Assembly: GCF_000467125.1 (NCBI RefSeq)
Contig: NZ_BATJ01000010.1
Coordinates: 146,431 to 210,430, forward strand
Length of the DNA stretch: 64,000 bases
Source: Vibrio proteolyticus NBRC 13287
GTDB taxonomy: Bacteria; Pseudomonadota; Gammaproteobacteria; Enterobacterales; Vibrionaceae
Direction: 5' to 3'
Every line of letters starts with the position of its first letter. Positions within the stretch are counted from its first letter, which is position 1. The translations under genes and the position numbers were made by a program. The notes under the pieces were generated by a model, which was given only the letters and a program-made list of their open reading frames with translations, did no database searches and was not told the DNA's origin. Of this stretch, positions 35,846 through 44,907 are shown one piece after another.

Positions 35846-38188
35846 ATGCAGCAAACCGAAATTCTCTCGCTCGCAGAGCAGCTGATCCCTGCCTATCAGG
35901 CAGACGACTTTGACTTCGTGCTTTCACAACTGACCGAAGGACATTCGCCTGCCTTTCGCCTGCTGGTCAAAATGGAACTGAACCGGATTATGGCCCCCTG
36001 CTCACGAGCCATCGACTTACGCGGCCGGGTTCAGGGTGAGTGCCGTGAGTACCTGTTGGACGGTCTTTCGCACTGGCTTGATGATGTGGCGTTCAACGCC
36101 TATCACAAAAACATCAAAAAATTCGGCGCTTATACCGAAGGCGTGTGGGAGGCGATGCAGAACACCCACAATAATTTCCGCATCATGCAGCAGCGCGGTC
36201 AGCGTTCAGATCGCGAGCTTACCAACGCCAAAAGCCCGTATGAGCTGGAGCCCGTTACGCTCGGCTATGACCTGAAGCGCAAAGAGAACCGGCTCAAACT
36301 CTCTTCTCAAGTGGAAATCATCCTGCCCAGCGCCCAGTTGGTGCATGGGGTGAGTGTGGATCTGTCCGCTTCCGGCGCACGCTTTAAAGTACCAACCGCG
36401 TTCAACTATAAACTCGGTGAGATCATCACGGTTCAATTTGTTGAGCTGAGTAAGAGTTCAACGGTGGACGGGATTGCCAAGCCGTTTCAATACCGGGTGG
36501 TTGGCATTGATGACTCGTACGACAACGACGCGGTAAAATTTCTGCGCACCATCCGCCTGACCGAATCCAAAGCCATTGAACTGGCGATCATTGAAGCACT
36601 GCACAGTGAATCGCAACGCGCCCGTCACGACAATCAGGATAAAATCATTCGGGCCCGTACTCGCGGGTTTGAACACACCTACCTCAAGCACACCTGCAAC
36701 CTGCCGCTCTTTTTCAGTGGTAACGAACTCAAACTGGTACTGATGACGGAGAACAATCAGCCCATCTGGCAGTACTGGCACGACGAACGCAATCAGCAAG
36801 CCCTGAGCAGCCTGTTCAATGCACAGCGTATGGACTTACTGACGCGTCCGGGCATGCGCGGTAGCAACAATATGCTCTACTCATTCACCCACGAACATCA
36901 GGATAAGAGTCTGTTCTTCTCGATGATGATGCCGGAGGCCACTCGAGAAGAGCGCCAACTGTTCTGGCATGTCGGCGCTAAGCGCGAGAGCTGGAAAGCT
37001 TTCCGTTTATCGGTGTTTGAACTGTCGGAAGAGGAGCGTCAGGAACTCAGCCAACACGCGACGGAGTTGTCTTTGGCGACCGAGTCACTGACTCACTGCG
37101 GTATTTTGCAGGAAATCGCCAATCATGAAGTAGCACACGACTATCTGCTGTCTGACAAACCGCGCCTGGATGCCAACGCCTTGAAAAAGTTCTGCCACTC
37201 GCGCCAGAGCACCAACCAGCCACTCAGTCTTTACTTTGATGCCCGCTCGCGGCGCAAAGAGCCGCGCTATCAGTTTCAGTCACCGTTAGAGCTGAGGTTC
37301 CAGCAACAACTCATTGCCGGTAGCACACTGGATATCTCGAAACGCGGACTATTTGTGGACCTGACGGAGCGGCTCAACGCGAAAGTGGGTGACAAATGCT
37401 ACATTAATTTTCACGAATTACAGCTGTACGACAAAGAACTGCCGCTGACCCGGGTGCCTTATCGGGTGATCCGTATCAGTCCGGAAGGACGGCGCGTACA
37501 ACTGATGATTGAAGATACCCGGGAAACCGCCAAAACCGTCACCTTCCTCAACCGGTTGATTGAACATAACCTGGATAAACTGACTGCCAAACAGGAACTG
37601 CTGCCCAGCAATGCACTGCTGGAGAGTCTGCATCATGTGTTGCTGGATAAAATGGTCTGCTCGCCGATTTTTGTCGAAAAGCGCGCCGCGACGCTTTGCC
37701 CGAGAATGATTGGGGTCAATTACCCGCTCCAACCCTATCTGGCATTGTTTGCCAAACTCGGCCATGACCACAAACTGTCGTTAGAACCGGTCTTCAAAGG
37801 ACGCAGCAGTACCTTGTTATCACAACCAATGAAACGGATTGATGGTGCGGAGCCGCAATACCATGAAATTTATCTGGCTGCGATCAAGTTCGGAAGCCGG
37901 ATTCAGTCGGTTCAGACCAAACTATTGAGTGAGTTTACCAGCACCAAAGAGCGGATTGAGTTTATCAAGAATGCACAAAATTTCGGTGAGTTTTATGCTT
38001 TGCGACTCTCCGGGGTGCCGGTCTTTGACCCCATGACCGAACTACTGCGCAAAGACATCGCCGAGCTGGCGCCGATCAGCCTGTTTCAGGCACGGACGCT
38101 GGAAAAGGACATCAACGCCATCGCCGGTTATGGCGAGATCGTAGATATCACCGAAGAGGTGTTGATCAGGCTCGAACTGACACGTTAA
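35846..38188 (+). CDS. plzC: large PilZ-domain c-di-GMP effector (PlzC-like)
   Basis: 780 residues with two PilZ domains. The first has RKENR at 145-149 (RxxxR) and D172-x-S174-x2-G177; the second has RKEPR at 470-474 and D496-x-S498-x2-G501. Both therefore keep the residues that bind cyclic di-GMP. The rest (1-140, 260-460 and 570-780) is alpha-helical with no known domain or membrane helix, so the protein is cytoplasmic. Position between radA and serB matches V. cholerae VC2344 (PlzC), reported to bind c-di-GMP; the gene name is used on that basis. Output is unknown. Confidence 0.85.
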   Translation: MQQTEILSLAEQLIPAYQADDFDFVLSQLTEGHSPAFRLLVKMELNRIMAPCSRAIDLRGRVQGECREYLLDGLSHWLDDVAFNAYHKNIKKFGAYTEGVWEAMQNTHNNFRIMQQRGQRSDRELTNAKSPYELEPVTLGYDLKRKENRLKLSSQVEIILPSAQLVHGVSVDLSASGARFKVPTAFNYKLGEIITVQFVELSKSSTVDGIAKPFQYRVVGIDDSYDNDAVKFLRTIRLTESKAIELAIIEALHSESQRARHDNQDKIIRARTRGFEHTYLKHTCNLPLFFSGNELKLVLMTENNQPIWQYWHDERNQQALSSLFNAQRMDLLTRPGMRGSNNMLYSFTHEHQDKSLFFSMMMPEATREERQLFWHVGAKRESWKAFRLSVFELSEEERQELSQHATELSLATESLTHCGILQEIANHEVAHDYLLSDKPRLDANALKKFCHSRQSTNQPLSLYFDARSRRKEPRYQFQSPLELRFQQQLIAGSTLDISKRGLFVDLTERLNAKVGDKCYINFHELQLYDKELPLTRVPYRVIRISPEGRRVQLMIEDTRETAKTVTFLNRLIEHNLDKLTAKQELLPSNALLESLHHVLLDKMVCSPIFVEKRAATLCPRMIGVNYPLQPYLALFAKLGHDHKLSLEPVFKGRSSTLLSQPMKRIDGAEPQYHEIYLAAIKFGSRIQSVQTKLLSEFTSTKERIEFIKNAQNFGEFYALRLSGVPVFDPMTELLRKDIAELAPISLFQARTLEKDINAIAGYGEIVDITEEVLIRLELTR

Positions 38189-38189
38189 A

Positions 38190-38216
38190 AAAAGCGAGGC
38201 TGAGCCTCGCTTTTTT
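38190..38216. terminator. bidirectional terminator between plzC and serB
   Basis: GCGAGGC (38194-38200), loop TGA, GCCTCGC (38204-38210), flanked by A and T runs on both sides. Confidence 0.9.
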
Positions 38217-38218
38217 GT

Positions 38219-39199
38219 TTAAGGCTGACGCTTCCAGCTGATTTTCTGTTGCTTGACCAGCCCGGCAGATAAGATACACAACACCCCACCGAGTCCGCTG
38301 TAACGCACAGCAGACTGAGCCTGAGCTTCCACTTTCGGTTTGGCATGATACGCCACGCCCAAACCGGCAGCTTTCATCATCACCAGATCGTTCGCCCCAT
38401 CACCGACCGCCACCGTGTTGTGCGCTTCTATCTCATACTGATCGGCAAGCTGTTCGAGAATGTCCGCTTTCGTCTGCGCCGACACGACATCGCCGACGAC
38501 CTTGCCCGTCAGCTTACCAGCAACGATTTCTAATTGATTGGACTGCGCATGATGCAGACCCAGCGTTTGCTTGAGATGATCGGAGAAATAAGTAAAGCCG
38601 CCCGAAGCGATCGCGGTTTTCCAGCCCATGGCGTTGAGGGTGTTCACCAACTCGGGCAGATCCGGCATCAAGGGCAAATCGCGGCGTACGGTGTCTAGGA
38701 TGGCTTCATCCGCTCCTGCCAATTTGGCCACGCGCTGACGCAGACTTTGTTCAAAGTCCAGTTCCCCAAGCATTGCCCGCTCGGTCACTTCCGCCACTTC
38801 TTCCCCCACGCCAGCCAGCTTGGCCAGCTCGTCAATGCATTCGATCTGAATCGCGGTCGAGTCCATGTCCATCACGATCAACCCCGGTTTAGACAGATCC
38901 GGAATATCATTCAGCCGGGCATAATCCAGCTCCATAGCTTGGAGGATTTTCTCATGCTCGTCCGTCAGCTCGCCTTCCATCAGAGCAACTTCGTAGGGCC
39001 CAACCTTCCAACAATCCACTACCGCGTTGTAATAACCGGTAAAGAAGTCGATGTCATCAAACAGCTCTGCGGTCAGGTAGCCGCCAAACACTATCCAGTT
39101 GGCACGCTGTTTGTCATGCAACGTGGCGCGGCGGGTTTCTGGTAAGCGGTTCACCAATGAGGAATAGCGCCTGATCGGCAGTGTCGTTAACTTTTCCAT
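38219..39199 (-). CDS. serB: phosphoserine phosphatase SerB
   Basis: 326 residues. The HAD phosphatase nucleophile motif DMDST is at 111-115 in MDMDSTAIQIECIDE; motif II SGGF and the C-terminal GDGANDLVMM (motif IV) are present. The N-terminal about 90 residues form the extra domain usual in gammaproteobacterial SerB. The enzyme releases phosphate from phosphoserine in the last step of serine synthesis. Divergent from ytjB, as in E. coli. Confidence 0.96.
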   Translation of the reverse strand: MEKLTTLPIRRYSSLVNRLPETRRATLHDKQRANWIVFGGYLTAELFDDIDFFTGYYNAVVDCWKVGPYEVALMEGELTDEHEKILQAMELDYARLNDIPDLSKPGLIVMDMDSTAIQIECIDELAKLAGVGEEVAEVTERAMLGELDFEQSLRQRVAKLAGADEAILDTVRRDLPLMPDLPELVNTLNAMGWKTAIASGGFTYFSDHLKQTLGLHHAQSNQLEIVAGKLTGKVVGDVVSAQTKADILEQLADQYEIEAHNTVAVGDGANDLVMMKAAGLGVAYHAKPKVEAQAQSAVRYSGLGGVLCILSAGLVKQQKISWKRQP

Positions 39200-39315
39200 G
39201 TTTGCGGTTCCGTATCCGAATTTTTGTTAAATCTTCTGAAACGTTAACCTATTGCAATTTAACTACGCAAGTCTCAATATGAGCGAAAACCAAAATTATT
39301 GTGGTTAGGAATATT

Positions 39316-39927
39316 ATGGACTCTTCACTTTTTTCGTTTCGAGTCGCCCTTCGGGTCCTGATTGTTCTGTCCCTGATCGCCATGATCGGTGTGATCGCCG
39401 TTAACAGCGTCAAAATCAGCAAAGGCAACGAGAAGATCCAGAACAATCAGTTGGAAACACTGACCAAGGTTCTGATCTCTCAGGCATCATTGTCGGCTGG
39501 TGACATGATCGTCCAGCAGGATCAAGAAGGCCTGCTCAAACTGACGAACCAACTGGCGAAAGATAATCTGGTGTTTGACGCGACGATTTACGATGCCGAA
39601 GGTGTACGACTGGCGGCCAGTGATGATGCTTTATCCGCCCGTGAAGTTCTCGGACTGGATACCCCGCTGGCCACGGCCCGCATCGGCCGCCAACAACTGG
39701 TGGAGCCGGTTTTTCACGAGAATAACCTGATCGGTTTTGTGCGTGTTACGTTTGAGACTGGCAAAGTAACGGCGATTTCAGATCACTATTACCGTAAAAG
39801 CGATCGCTACATGTACACCATGATCCTACTAAGCTTCATCATCGGTCTGCTGCTGCCGCTGGTGATCCGACGTAAGAAAAAAGCCAAAGGGGAAAACCTG
39901 CTGCTGCGCGACATTCTGCCGCACTAA
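39316..39927 (+). CDS. ytjB: YtjB/Smp (AhpA) family membrane protein
   Basis: 203 residues from ATG 39316, with TAGGA before it. A membrane helix near the N-terminus (about residues 10-33) and another near the C-terminus (about 165-185) bracket a 130-residue periplasmic sensor-like domain; the tail is basic (RRKKKAK). The family lies beside serB in many gammaproteobacteria. Its function is not established; the layout recalls the sensor part of a signalling receptor without output domain. Confidence 0.85.
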   Translation: MDSSLFSFRVALRVLIVLSLIAMIGVIAVNSVKISKGNEKIQNNQLETLTKVLISQASLSAGDMIVQQDQEGLLKLTNQLAKDNLVFDATIYDAEGVRLAASDDALSAREVLGLDTPLATARIGRQQLVEPVFHENNLIGFVRVTFETGKVTAISDHYYRKSDRYMYTMILLSFIIGLLLPLVIRRKKKAKGENLLLRDILPH

Positions 39928-39947
39928 CGTCAAATTTTTCAGAGACA

Positions 39948-39975
39948 AAAAACCTCAGCCATGGCTGAGGTTTTT
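39948..39975. terminator. bidirectional terminator between ytjB and deoD
   Basis: AAAAACCTCAGCC (39948-39960), AT, GGCTGAGGTTTTT (39963-39975). Closes the deo operon on minus and ytjB on plus. Confidence 0.9.
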
Positions 39976-39995
39976 ATCGTTGAGAGCCGGTAATC

Positions 39996-40715
39996 TTACT
40001 GCTTATCACCCAACAATACGGAGTCGAGAGCGATCACCATCATGTCGTTGAACGTGGTTTGGCGTTCATCCGAGGTGGTTTGCTCACCCGTTTTGATATG
40101 GTCAGATACAGTACAGATGGTCAGCGCTTTCGCGCCATACTCGGCGGCGACACCGTAGATGCCTGCCGCTTCCATCTCTACACCGACAATGCCGTATTTA
40201 TCCATCACGTCAAACATGTCAGGATCCGGCGTGTAAAACAGCTCTGCCGAGAACAGGTTACCGACCTTCACTTCAATGCCACGTGCCGTTGCCGCTTCCT
40301 CAGCTGCTTTCACCATCTTGTAGTCTGCAATTGCCGCGAAGTCGTGGCCTTTGAAACGGATACGGTTCACTTTCGAATCGGTACACGCGCCCATGCCGAT
40401 CACCACATCACGCACTTTAATGTCTTCGCTGACCGCACCACAGCTACCGACGCGAATGATTTTCTTCACACCGAAATCTTTGATCAGCTCAGTGGCGTAG
40501 ATAGAGCACGACGGAATACCCATACCGTGCCCCATGACCGACACTTTACGACCTTTATAAGTACCAGTGAAACCGTACATGTTGCGCACATCACACACCT
40601 GCACTACGTCATCCAGAAACGTTTCCGCTATGTATTTCGCCCGCAATGGATCGCCCGGCATCAGTACAACATCCGCAAAAGCACCCATTTCAGCATTGAT
40701 ATGTGGAGTAGCCAT
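39996..40715 (-). CDS. deoD: purine-nucleoside phosphorylase, DeoD type
   Basis: 239 residues, the normal size of hexameric bacterial PNP. It has [13 protein letters not shown] at the N-terminus (phosphate site), [17 protein letters not shown], and the C-terminal VSDHIKTGE loop with the catalytic Asp. It phosphorolyses purine (deoxy)nucleosides to base and (deoxy)ribose-1-phosphate. Last gene of deoC-deoA-deoB-deoD; the 88-base gap to deoB holds two hairpins. Confidence 0.97.
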   Translation of the reverse strand: MATPHINAEMGAFADVVLMPGDPLRAKYIAETFLDDVVQVCDVRNMYGFTGTYKGRKVSVMGHGMGIPSCSIYATELIKDFGVKKIIRVGSCGAVSEDIKVRDVVIGMGACTDSKVNRIRFKGHDFAAIADYKMVKAAEEAATARGIEVKVGNLFSAELFYTPDPDMFDVMDKYGIVGVEMEAAGIYGVAAEYGAKALTICTVSDHIKTGEQTTSDERQTTFNDMMVIALDSVLLGDKQ

Positions 40716-40737
40716 TGTTTATTCCTTTCTTCTGAGT

Positions 40738-40795
40738 CGCCGGGAGTGTTGCCCGGCGTTCGATTCATTTCCAGGCGGCCTCTGCTCGTGGCCGC
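40738..40795. repeat. two intercistronic stem-loops, deoB-deoD gap
   Basis: CGCCGGG (40738-40744) pairs with CCCGGCG (40752-40758), and GCGGCC (40775-40780) pairs with GGCCGC (40790-40795). Neither has a T tract. Confidence 0.5.
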
Positions 40796-40803
40796 AGCTC
40801 GTA

Positions 40804-42024
40804 TTACAGGAAGTTCTTACCGTAATCCATCGCTGAGGTTCCGAAATAGGACGCCAGCGACTGACCGATGTCGGCAAATGAGTCACGACGGCCCAACGAG
40901 CCCGGTGCGACTTTCTTACCGTAGACGATCACCGGGATATGTTCACGGGTATGATCAGTGCCAGGCCAGGTTGGATCGCAGCCGTGGTCGGCCGTCAGGA
41001 TCAGCACGTCATCGTCTTGCATGATGTCCAGCACTTCCGGCAGACGCTGGTCAAAGTACTCCAGCGCGGCGGCGTAGCCTGCAACATCACGGCGGTGGCC
41101 GTACGCCGAATCAAAATCAACGAAGTTGGTGAAGACAATCGTATTGTCGCCCGCCGCCTGGATTTGTTCGACCGTTGCGTCGAACAGTGCCGGAATACCG
41201 GTCGCTTTCACTTTCTTGGTGATCCCACAATGAGCGTAAATATCGGCAATCTTACCAATAGACACCACATCGCCCTGCTTCTCATCCACCAGTTTTTGCA
41301 GCACGGTAGCAGAAGGTGGCTCAACAGACAGATCACGGCGGTTGCCAGTACGCTCGAATTGCCCTTTACCCGGGCCGATGAACGGACGCGCGATCACACG
41401 CCCAATGTTGTAATCTTCCAGCTCTTCACGTGCGATCTGGCAAAGCTCCAGCAAGCGATCCAGGCCGAAAGTCTCTTCGTGACAGGCAATTTGGAACACC
41501 GAGTCCGCAGAGGTGTAGAAGATTGGCTGGCCCGTCATCATGTGCTCTTCACCAAGATCGTCCAACACCTGAGTACCAGACGCGTGGCAGTTGCCAAGGA
41601 AACCATCCAGTCCGGCACGCTCCAGGATGCGGTCTGTCAGGGCTTTCGGGAAGCTGTTTTGTTTGTCGGTAAAGTAGCCCCATTCAAACAACACAGGTAC
41701 GCCGGCAATTTCCCAGTGGCCTGACGGCGTATCTTTACCTGACGAGAGCTCTGCCGCGTGCGCATACGCGCCGATGATGTCCGCGTTCTGATCCAGACCT
41801 GGTGCGAAACGTCCAGTGGACTCTTTGTGCGCCATCGCCAACCCGAGCTTGGACAGGTTTGGCAACGTCAACGCGCCCTGGCGCTGCGCATTGTCGGCCT
41901 CACCGGCCGCACACTGATCGGCAATATGACCCAGCGTGTCTGAACCAACATCCCCAAATTGCTCTGCGTCTGCAGCGGCACCGATCCCAAAGGAGTCCAG
42001 GACTAAAATAAATGCTCTTTTCAT
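40804..42024 (-). CDS. deoB: phosphopentomutase
   Basis: 406 residues from ATG 42024 ([13 protein letters not shown]) with GAGG eight bases upstream; an upstream start at 42051 adds nine non-family residues. Alkaline-phosphatase superfamily metal ligands are seen in DSFG near residue 10, [13 protein letters not shown] and [20 protein letters not shown]. It converts (deoxy)ribose-1-phosphate into the 5-phosphate, linking DeoA and DeoD with DeoC. Confidence 0.96.
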   Translation of the reverse strand: MKRAFILVLDSFGIGAAADAEQFGDVGSDTLGHIADQCAAGEADNAQRQGALTLPNLSKLGLAMAHKESTGRFAPGLDQNADIIGAYAHAAELSSGKDTPSGHWEIAGVPVLFEWGYFTDKQNSFPKALTDRILERAGLDGFLGNCHASGTQVLDDLGEEHMMTGQPIFYTSADSVFQIACHEETFGLDRLLELCQIAREELEDYNIGRVIARPFIGPGKGQFERTGNRRDLSVEPPSATVLQKLVDEKQGDVVSIGKIADIYAHCGITKKVKATGIPALFDATVEQIQAAGDNTIVFTNFVDFDSAYGHRRDVAGYAAALEYFDQRLPEVLDIMQDDDVLILTADHGCDPTWPGTDHTREHIPVIVYGKKVAPGSLGRRDSFADIGQSLASYFGTSAMDYGKNFL

Positions 42025-42038
42025 TGCTTGTTCCTCAG

Positions 42039-42068
42039 GCTCACCGGACACGTCAGCGACCGGTGGGC
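42039..42068. repeat. intercistronic stem-loop, deoA-deoB gap
   Basis: GCTCACCGG (42039-42047) can pair with CCGGTGGGC (42060-42068) with one mismatch. No T tract, so it is more likely a transcript-stability element than a terminator. Confidence 0.45.
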
Positions 42069-42079
42069 CTTGTTGATGT

Positions 42080-43408
42080 TTATACGTCTTCAGCGCGGAT
42101 TTGACGGTATACGTCTGGGGTTGCTGTGTACTCTCCCCCCACCTTCATCGCCGCTTGCAGAGCCTTGGCCGCTTCCTGCCACTGCTCTTCAGTTCGTGCG
42201 TGGATCATCGCCAGAGGCTTGTCGGCACCAGCCGTTTCGCCAAGGCGAATAAAGTGATCAAACCCGACGGCGTAGTCGATGCTGTCAGTCGCCACACGGC
42301 GGCCCCCCCCCATCGCCACGACAGCCATACCAATCGCGCGGGTGTCCATCGCACTGACAACTCCGGATTGTTCAGCGTACACCGGTTTAATAATCTCGGC
42401 TTTTTCCAGATAGCTGTCGTAATGTTCAACAAAGTCTTTCGGACCACCCAGGCCCGCGACCATTTTGCCAAAGCACTCAGCCGCTTTGCCGTTATCCAGC
42501 ACTTGCTGCAACTTAGCGCGCGCATCGTCGCTGTCTGTGGCCAGTTTGCCCAGCACCAACATCTCAGCACACAGTGCCATGGTCACTTCCAGCAGACGAG
42601 GATTACGGTATTCCCCCGTCAGGAACTGCACGGCTTCACGTACTTCAACCGCATTGCCCGCCGATGACGCCAGAACCTGGTTCATGTTCGTCAGGATTGC
42701 CGTAGTCTTGGTGCCGGCACCGTTAGCCACTGCCACAATCGACTTGGCCAGCTCTTCCGACGCCTCATACGTCGGCATAAAGGCTCCGGATCCGACTTTG
42801 ACGTCCATGACCAGAGAGTCCAGACCCGCGGCCAGTTTTTTCGACAAAATCGATGCCGTGATCAGTGAGATGTTATCCACAGTCGCAGTAATATCACGTG
42901 TGGCGTAGACCCGTTTGTCTGCCGGAGCAAGATCGCCAGTCTGGCCAATAATCGCCACGCCAGCATCCTTCGTCACCTCACCAAACACATCATTGGTCGG
43001 TGTAATGTTGTAACCAGGAATCGCTTCCAGTTTGTCCAGCGTTCCGCCGGTGTGACCCAAACCACGGCCAGAAATCATAGGCACAAAACCGCCACAAGCG
43101 GCGACCATTGGCCCCAACATTAGCGATGTCACATCCCCCACACCACCGGTGGAGTGCTTATCCACGATCGGGCCAGAAAAGTTCATGTGGCTCCAGTCGA
43201 TGACCATGCCCGAATCGCGCATCGCACACGTCAGTGCAATCCGCTCATCCATGGTCATCTCGTTGAAGAAAATCGTCATCGCGAAAGCAGCGATCTGCCC
43301 TTCCGAGACCGTATTTTTCGCCACGCCCTGAATAAAGAAATTGATTTCGTCGGCGGTAAGAACTTCGCCATCGCGTTTTTTGCGGATAATTTCTTGAGGT
43401 AAATACAT
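42080..43408 (-). CDS. deoA: thymidine phosphorylase
   Basis: 442 residues. The pyrimidine-nucleoside phosphorylase signature is [17 protein letters not shown] near residue 85-100, and the start [15 protein letters not shown] is family typical. It splits thymidine to thymine and 2-deoxyribose-1-phosphate. Second gene of the operon, separated from deoC by 92 bases with a perfect hairpin. Confidence 0.97.
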   Translation of the reverse strand: MYLPQEIIRKKRDGEVLTADEINFFIQGVAKNTVSEGQIAAFAMTIFFNEMTMDERIALTCAMRDSGMVIDWSHMNFSGPIVDKHSTGGVGDVTSLMLGPMVAACGGFVPMISGRGLGHTGGTLDKLEAIPGYNITPTNDVFGEVTKDAGVAIIGQTGDLAPADKRVYATRDITATVDNISLITASILSKKLAAGLDSLVMDVKVGSGAFMPTYEASEELAKSIVAVANGAGTKTTAILTNMNQVLASSAGNAVEVREAVQFLTGEYRNPRLLEVTMALCAEMLVLGKLATDSDDARAKLQQVLDNGKAAECFGKMVAGLGGPKDFVEHYDSYLEKAEIIKPVYAEQSGVVSAMDTRAIGMAVVAMGGGRRVATDSIDYAVGFDHFIRLGETAGADKPLAMIHARTEEQWQEAAKALQAAMKVGGEYTATPDVYRQIRAEDV

Positions 43409-43461
43409 TAGTGCCTCCCAAGCTCTGAGTGCAGAGCCATGGTATGTAGGATAAGAGGTAA

Positions 43462-43485
43462 GATGGTGAGCGCTCGCTCACCATC
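43462..43485. repeat. intercistronic stem-loop, deoC-deoA gap
   Basis: GATGGTGAGCG (43462-43472), CT, CGCTCACCATC (43475-43485): a perfect 11-base stem without T tract between two cotranscribed genes. Confidence 0.6.
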
Positions 43486-43500
43486 GTTCAGACGTTAGTC

Positions 43501-44277
43501 TCAGTACGCTGAAGGGTCAGCGACCTGGTCCGTTACTTCTAATGTATTCAGTAGATTTGTTAGCAGGCTTGAAGCACCAAAGCGGTAGTGGCGCGCGTCA
43601 ACCCAGTGATCACCCAGGATGTCATCGGCCATTGCCAGGTACTGTGCTGCGTCTTCAGCAGTGCGAACACCGCCTGCAGGCTTAAAGCCTACTGTTTCCG
43701 CGACACCCATGTCACGGATCACTTCCAGCATCATGCGGGCGTATTCCGGTGTAGCGTTCACCGCCACCTTACCGGTTGAGGTTTTAATGAAGTCCGCACC
43801 GGCTTCAATACAGATTTGTGACGCTTTCTTGATCAGCGCTTCTTCTTTCAGCTCACCCGTTTCGATGATCACTTTCAGCAAAATATCGCCACACGCTTCT
43901 TTACACTGTTTTACCAGCTCGAAACCCACTGTCTCATCACCGGCCATCAACGCGCGGTATGGGAATACAACGTCAACTTCATCCGCACCGTAAGCAACGG
44001 CAGCTTTGGTTTCAGCAACAGCGATATCAATGTCATCGTTACCATGTGGGAAGTTCGTGACCGTTGCGATACGAACGTCTGGTGTACCTTGCTCACGAAG
44101 TGTCTTCTTAGCAATAGGAATAAAGCGAGGGTAAATACAGATTGCAGCAGTGGTACCTACCGGTGTTTTAGCATCGTGACAAAGTTGGATGACCTTGGCA
44201 TCAGTGTCATCATCATTCAACGTCGTCAGATCCATTAATTTAAGTGCGCGTAGCGCGGCTGCTTTTAAATCGCTCAT
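43501..44277 (-). CDS. deoC: deoxyribose-phosphate aldolase
   Basis: 258 residues. The Schiff-base lysine is in DFIKTSTGK and the second lysine region is [11 protein letters not shown], both intact. The enzyme splits 2-deoxyribose-5-phosphate to acetaldehyde and glyceraldehyde-3-phosphate. It is the first gene of deoCABD. The 259 bases upstream, up to the small XapX gene, must hold the main deo promoter; I see no operator there that I would defend. Confidence 0.97.
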   Translation of the reverse strand: MSDLKAAALRALKLMDLTTLNDDDTDAKVIQLCHDAKTPVGTTAAICIYPRFIPIAKKTLREQGTPDVRIATVTNFPHGNDDIDIAVAETKAAVAYGADEVDVVFPYRALMAGDETVGFELVKQCKEACGDILLKVIIETGELKEEALIKKASQICIEAGADFIKTSTGKVAVNATPEYARMMLEVIRDMGVAETVGFKPAGGVRTAEDAAQYLAMADDILGDHWVDARHYRFGASSLLTNLLNTLEVTDQVADPSAY

Positions 44278-44536
44278 TTCTATCTCCGATCAATATTCAA
44301 AAATTTTACCCTTCAGCCTCACGGATATGGTGATATGGCTGAACAGTCATTAATGAACGGACTTGGTTCCCTGAAGACTCGGCATATACAGCGAATACAT
44401 GCCAATTGCTATCCTTGTCACCGCACAGTACCAGTTTGGTCTATGGCACAACAATCTGCGATTGCGGTGTCTAACGTGTATATCGGGCAGACGAATCCAC
44501 CACCAGCGCCAATCATACTCCCTGTATAAATCCGCG

Positions 44537-44707
44537 CTAGCTAAAAAACTTCTCAATGATCCATTGATACGTCACGCCACCTAAGTATACCCCGACAATT
44601 CCCATCACTCCGGCCAACACAGGCGGGGCAGGAACAGGCAACTTGATGACTGAAAACAAGACTCCAACCACGAACCCGGCAAAGGTTGCGAGGATTACGT
44701 CATGCAT
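44537..44707 (-). CDS. XapX domain-containing small membrane protein
   Basis: 56 residues, too short for common ORF cut-offs. It reads MHDVILATFAGFVVGVLFSV, then IKLPVPAPPVLAGVMGIVGV, then YLGGVTYQWI and IEKFFS. The PVPAPPxLAGxxGIxGxxLG motif is the hallmark of the XapX (DUF1427) family, with two short membrane helices around it. The function is unknown; the name comes from its presence near xanthosine/nucleoside uptake genes. Here it lies between nupC and deoC on the same strand, which fits a link to nucleoside transport. No strong Shine-Dalgarno is visible before the ATG. Confidence 0.85.
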   Translation of the reverse strand: MHDVILATFAGFVVGVLFSVIKLPVPAPPVLAGVMGIVGVYLGGVTYQWIIEKFFS

Positions 44708-44835
44708 CGTACTGACCCGCTTTTCTCTACGTATATACAGTATAGGTATTTATCGCAAAACTGTAGTTGGGCTGAGAGCGCAAACGGTTTGTATCTCAGT
44801 TTTTCCATCGCTGTGTTTTTGCAGCGTGAAAAACG

Positions 44836-44870
44836 AAAAACGCCCCGCAGCAATCTCTTGCTACGGGGCG
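44836..44870 (-). terminator. rho-independent terminator of nupC
   Basis: On the minus strand CGCCCCG, TAGCAA, loop, TTGCTG, CGGGGCG with one mismatch, then TTTTT. Lies 38 bases after the nupC stop. Confidence 0.85.
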
Positions 44871-44907
44871 AGTTATCGTGGCGTCTATATAGTCTGACTC
44901 TACTTAC

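Noticed and set aside
40059..41024. A 321-codon open frame on the plus strand across deoD, the gap and deoB
   Set aside because: It is antisense to two well-supported genes, has no family resemblance and arises from their codon bias.
44350..44556. A 68-codon minus-strand frame rich in R and W next to xapX
   Set aside because: It overlaps the xapX stop, lacks a ribosome site and looks unlike a protein.
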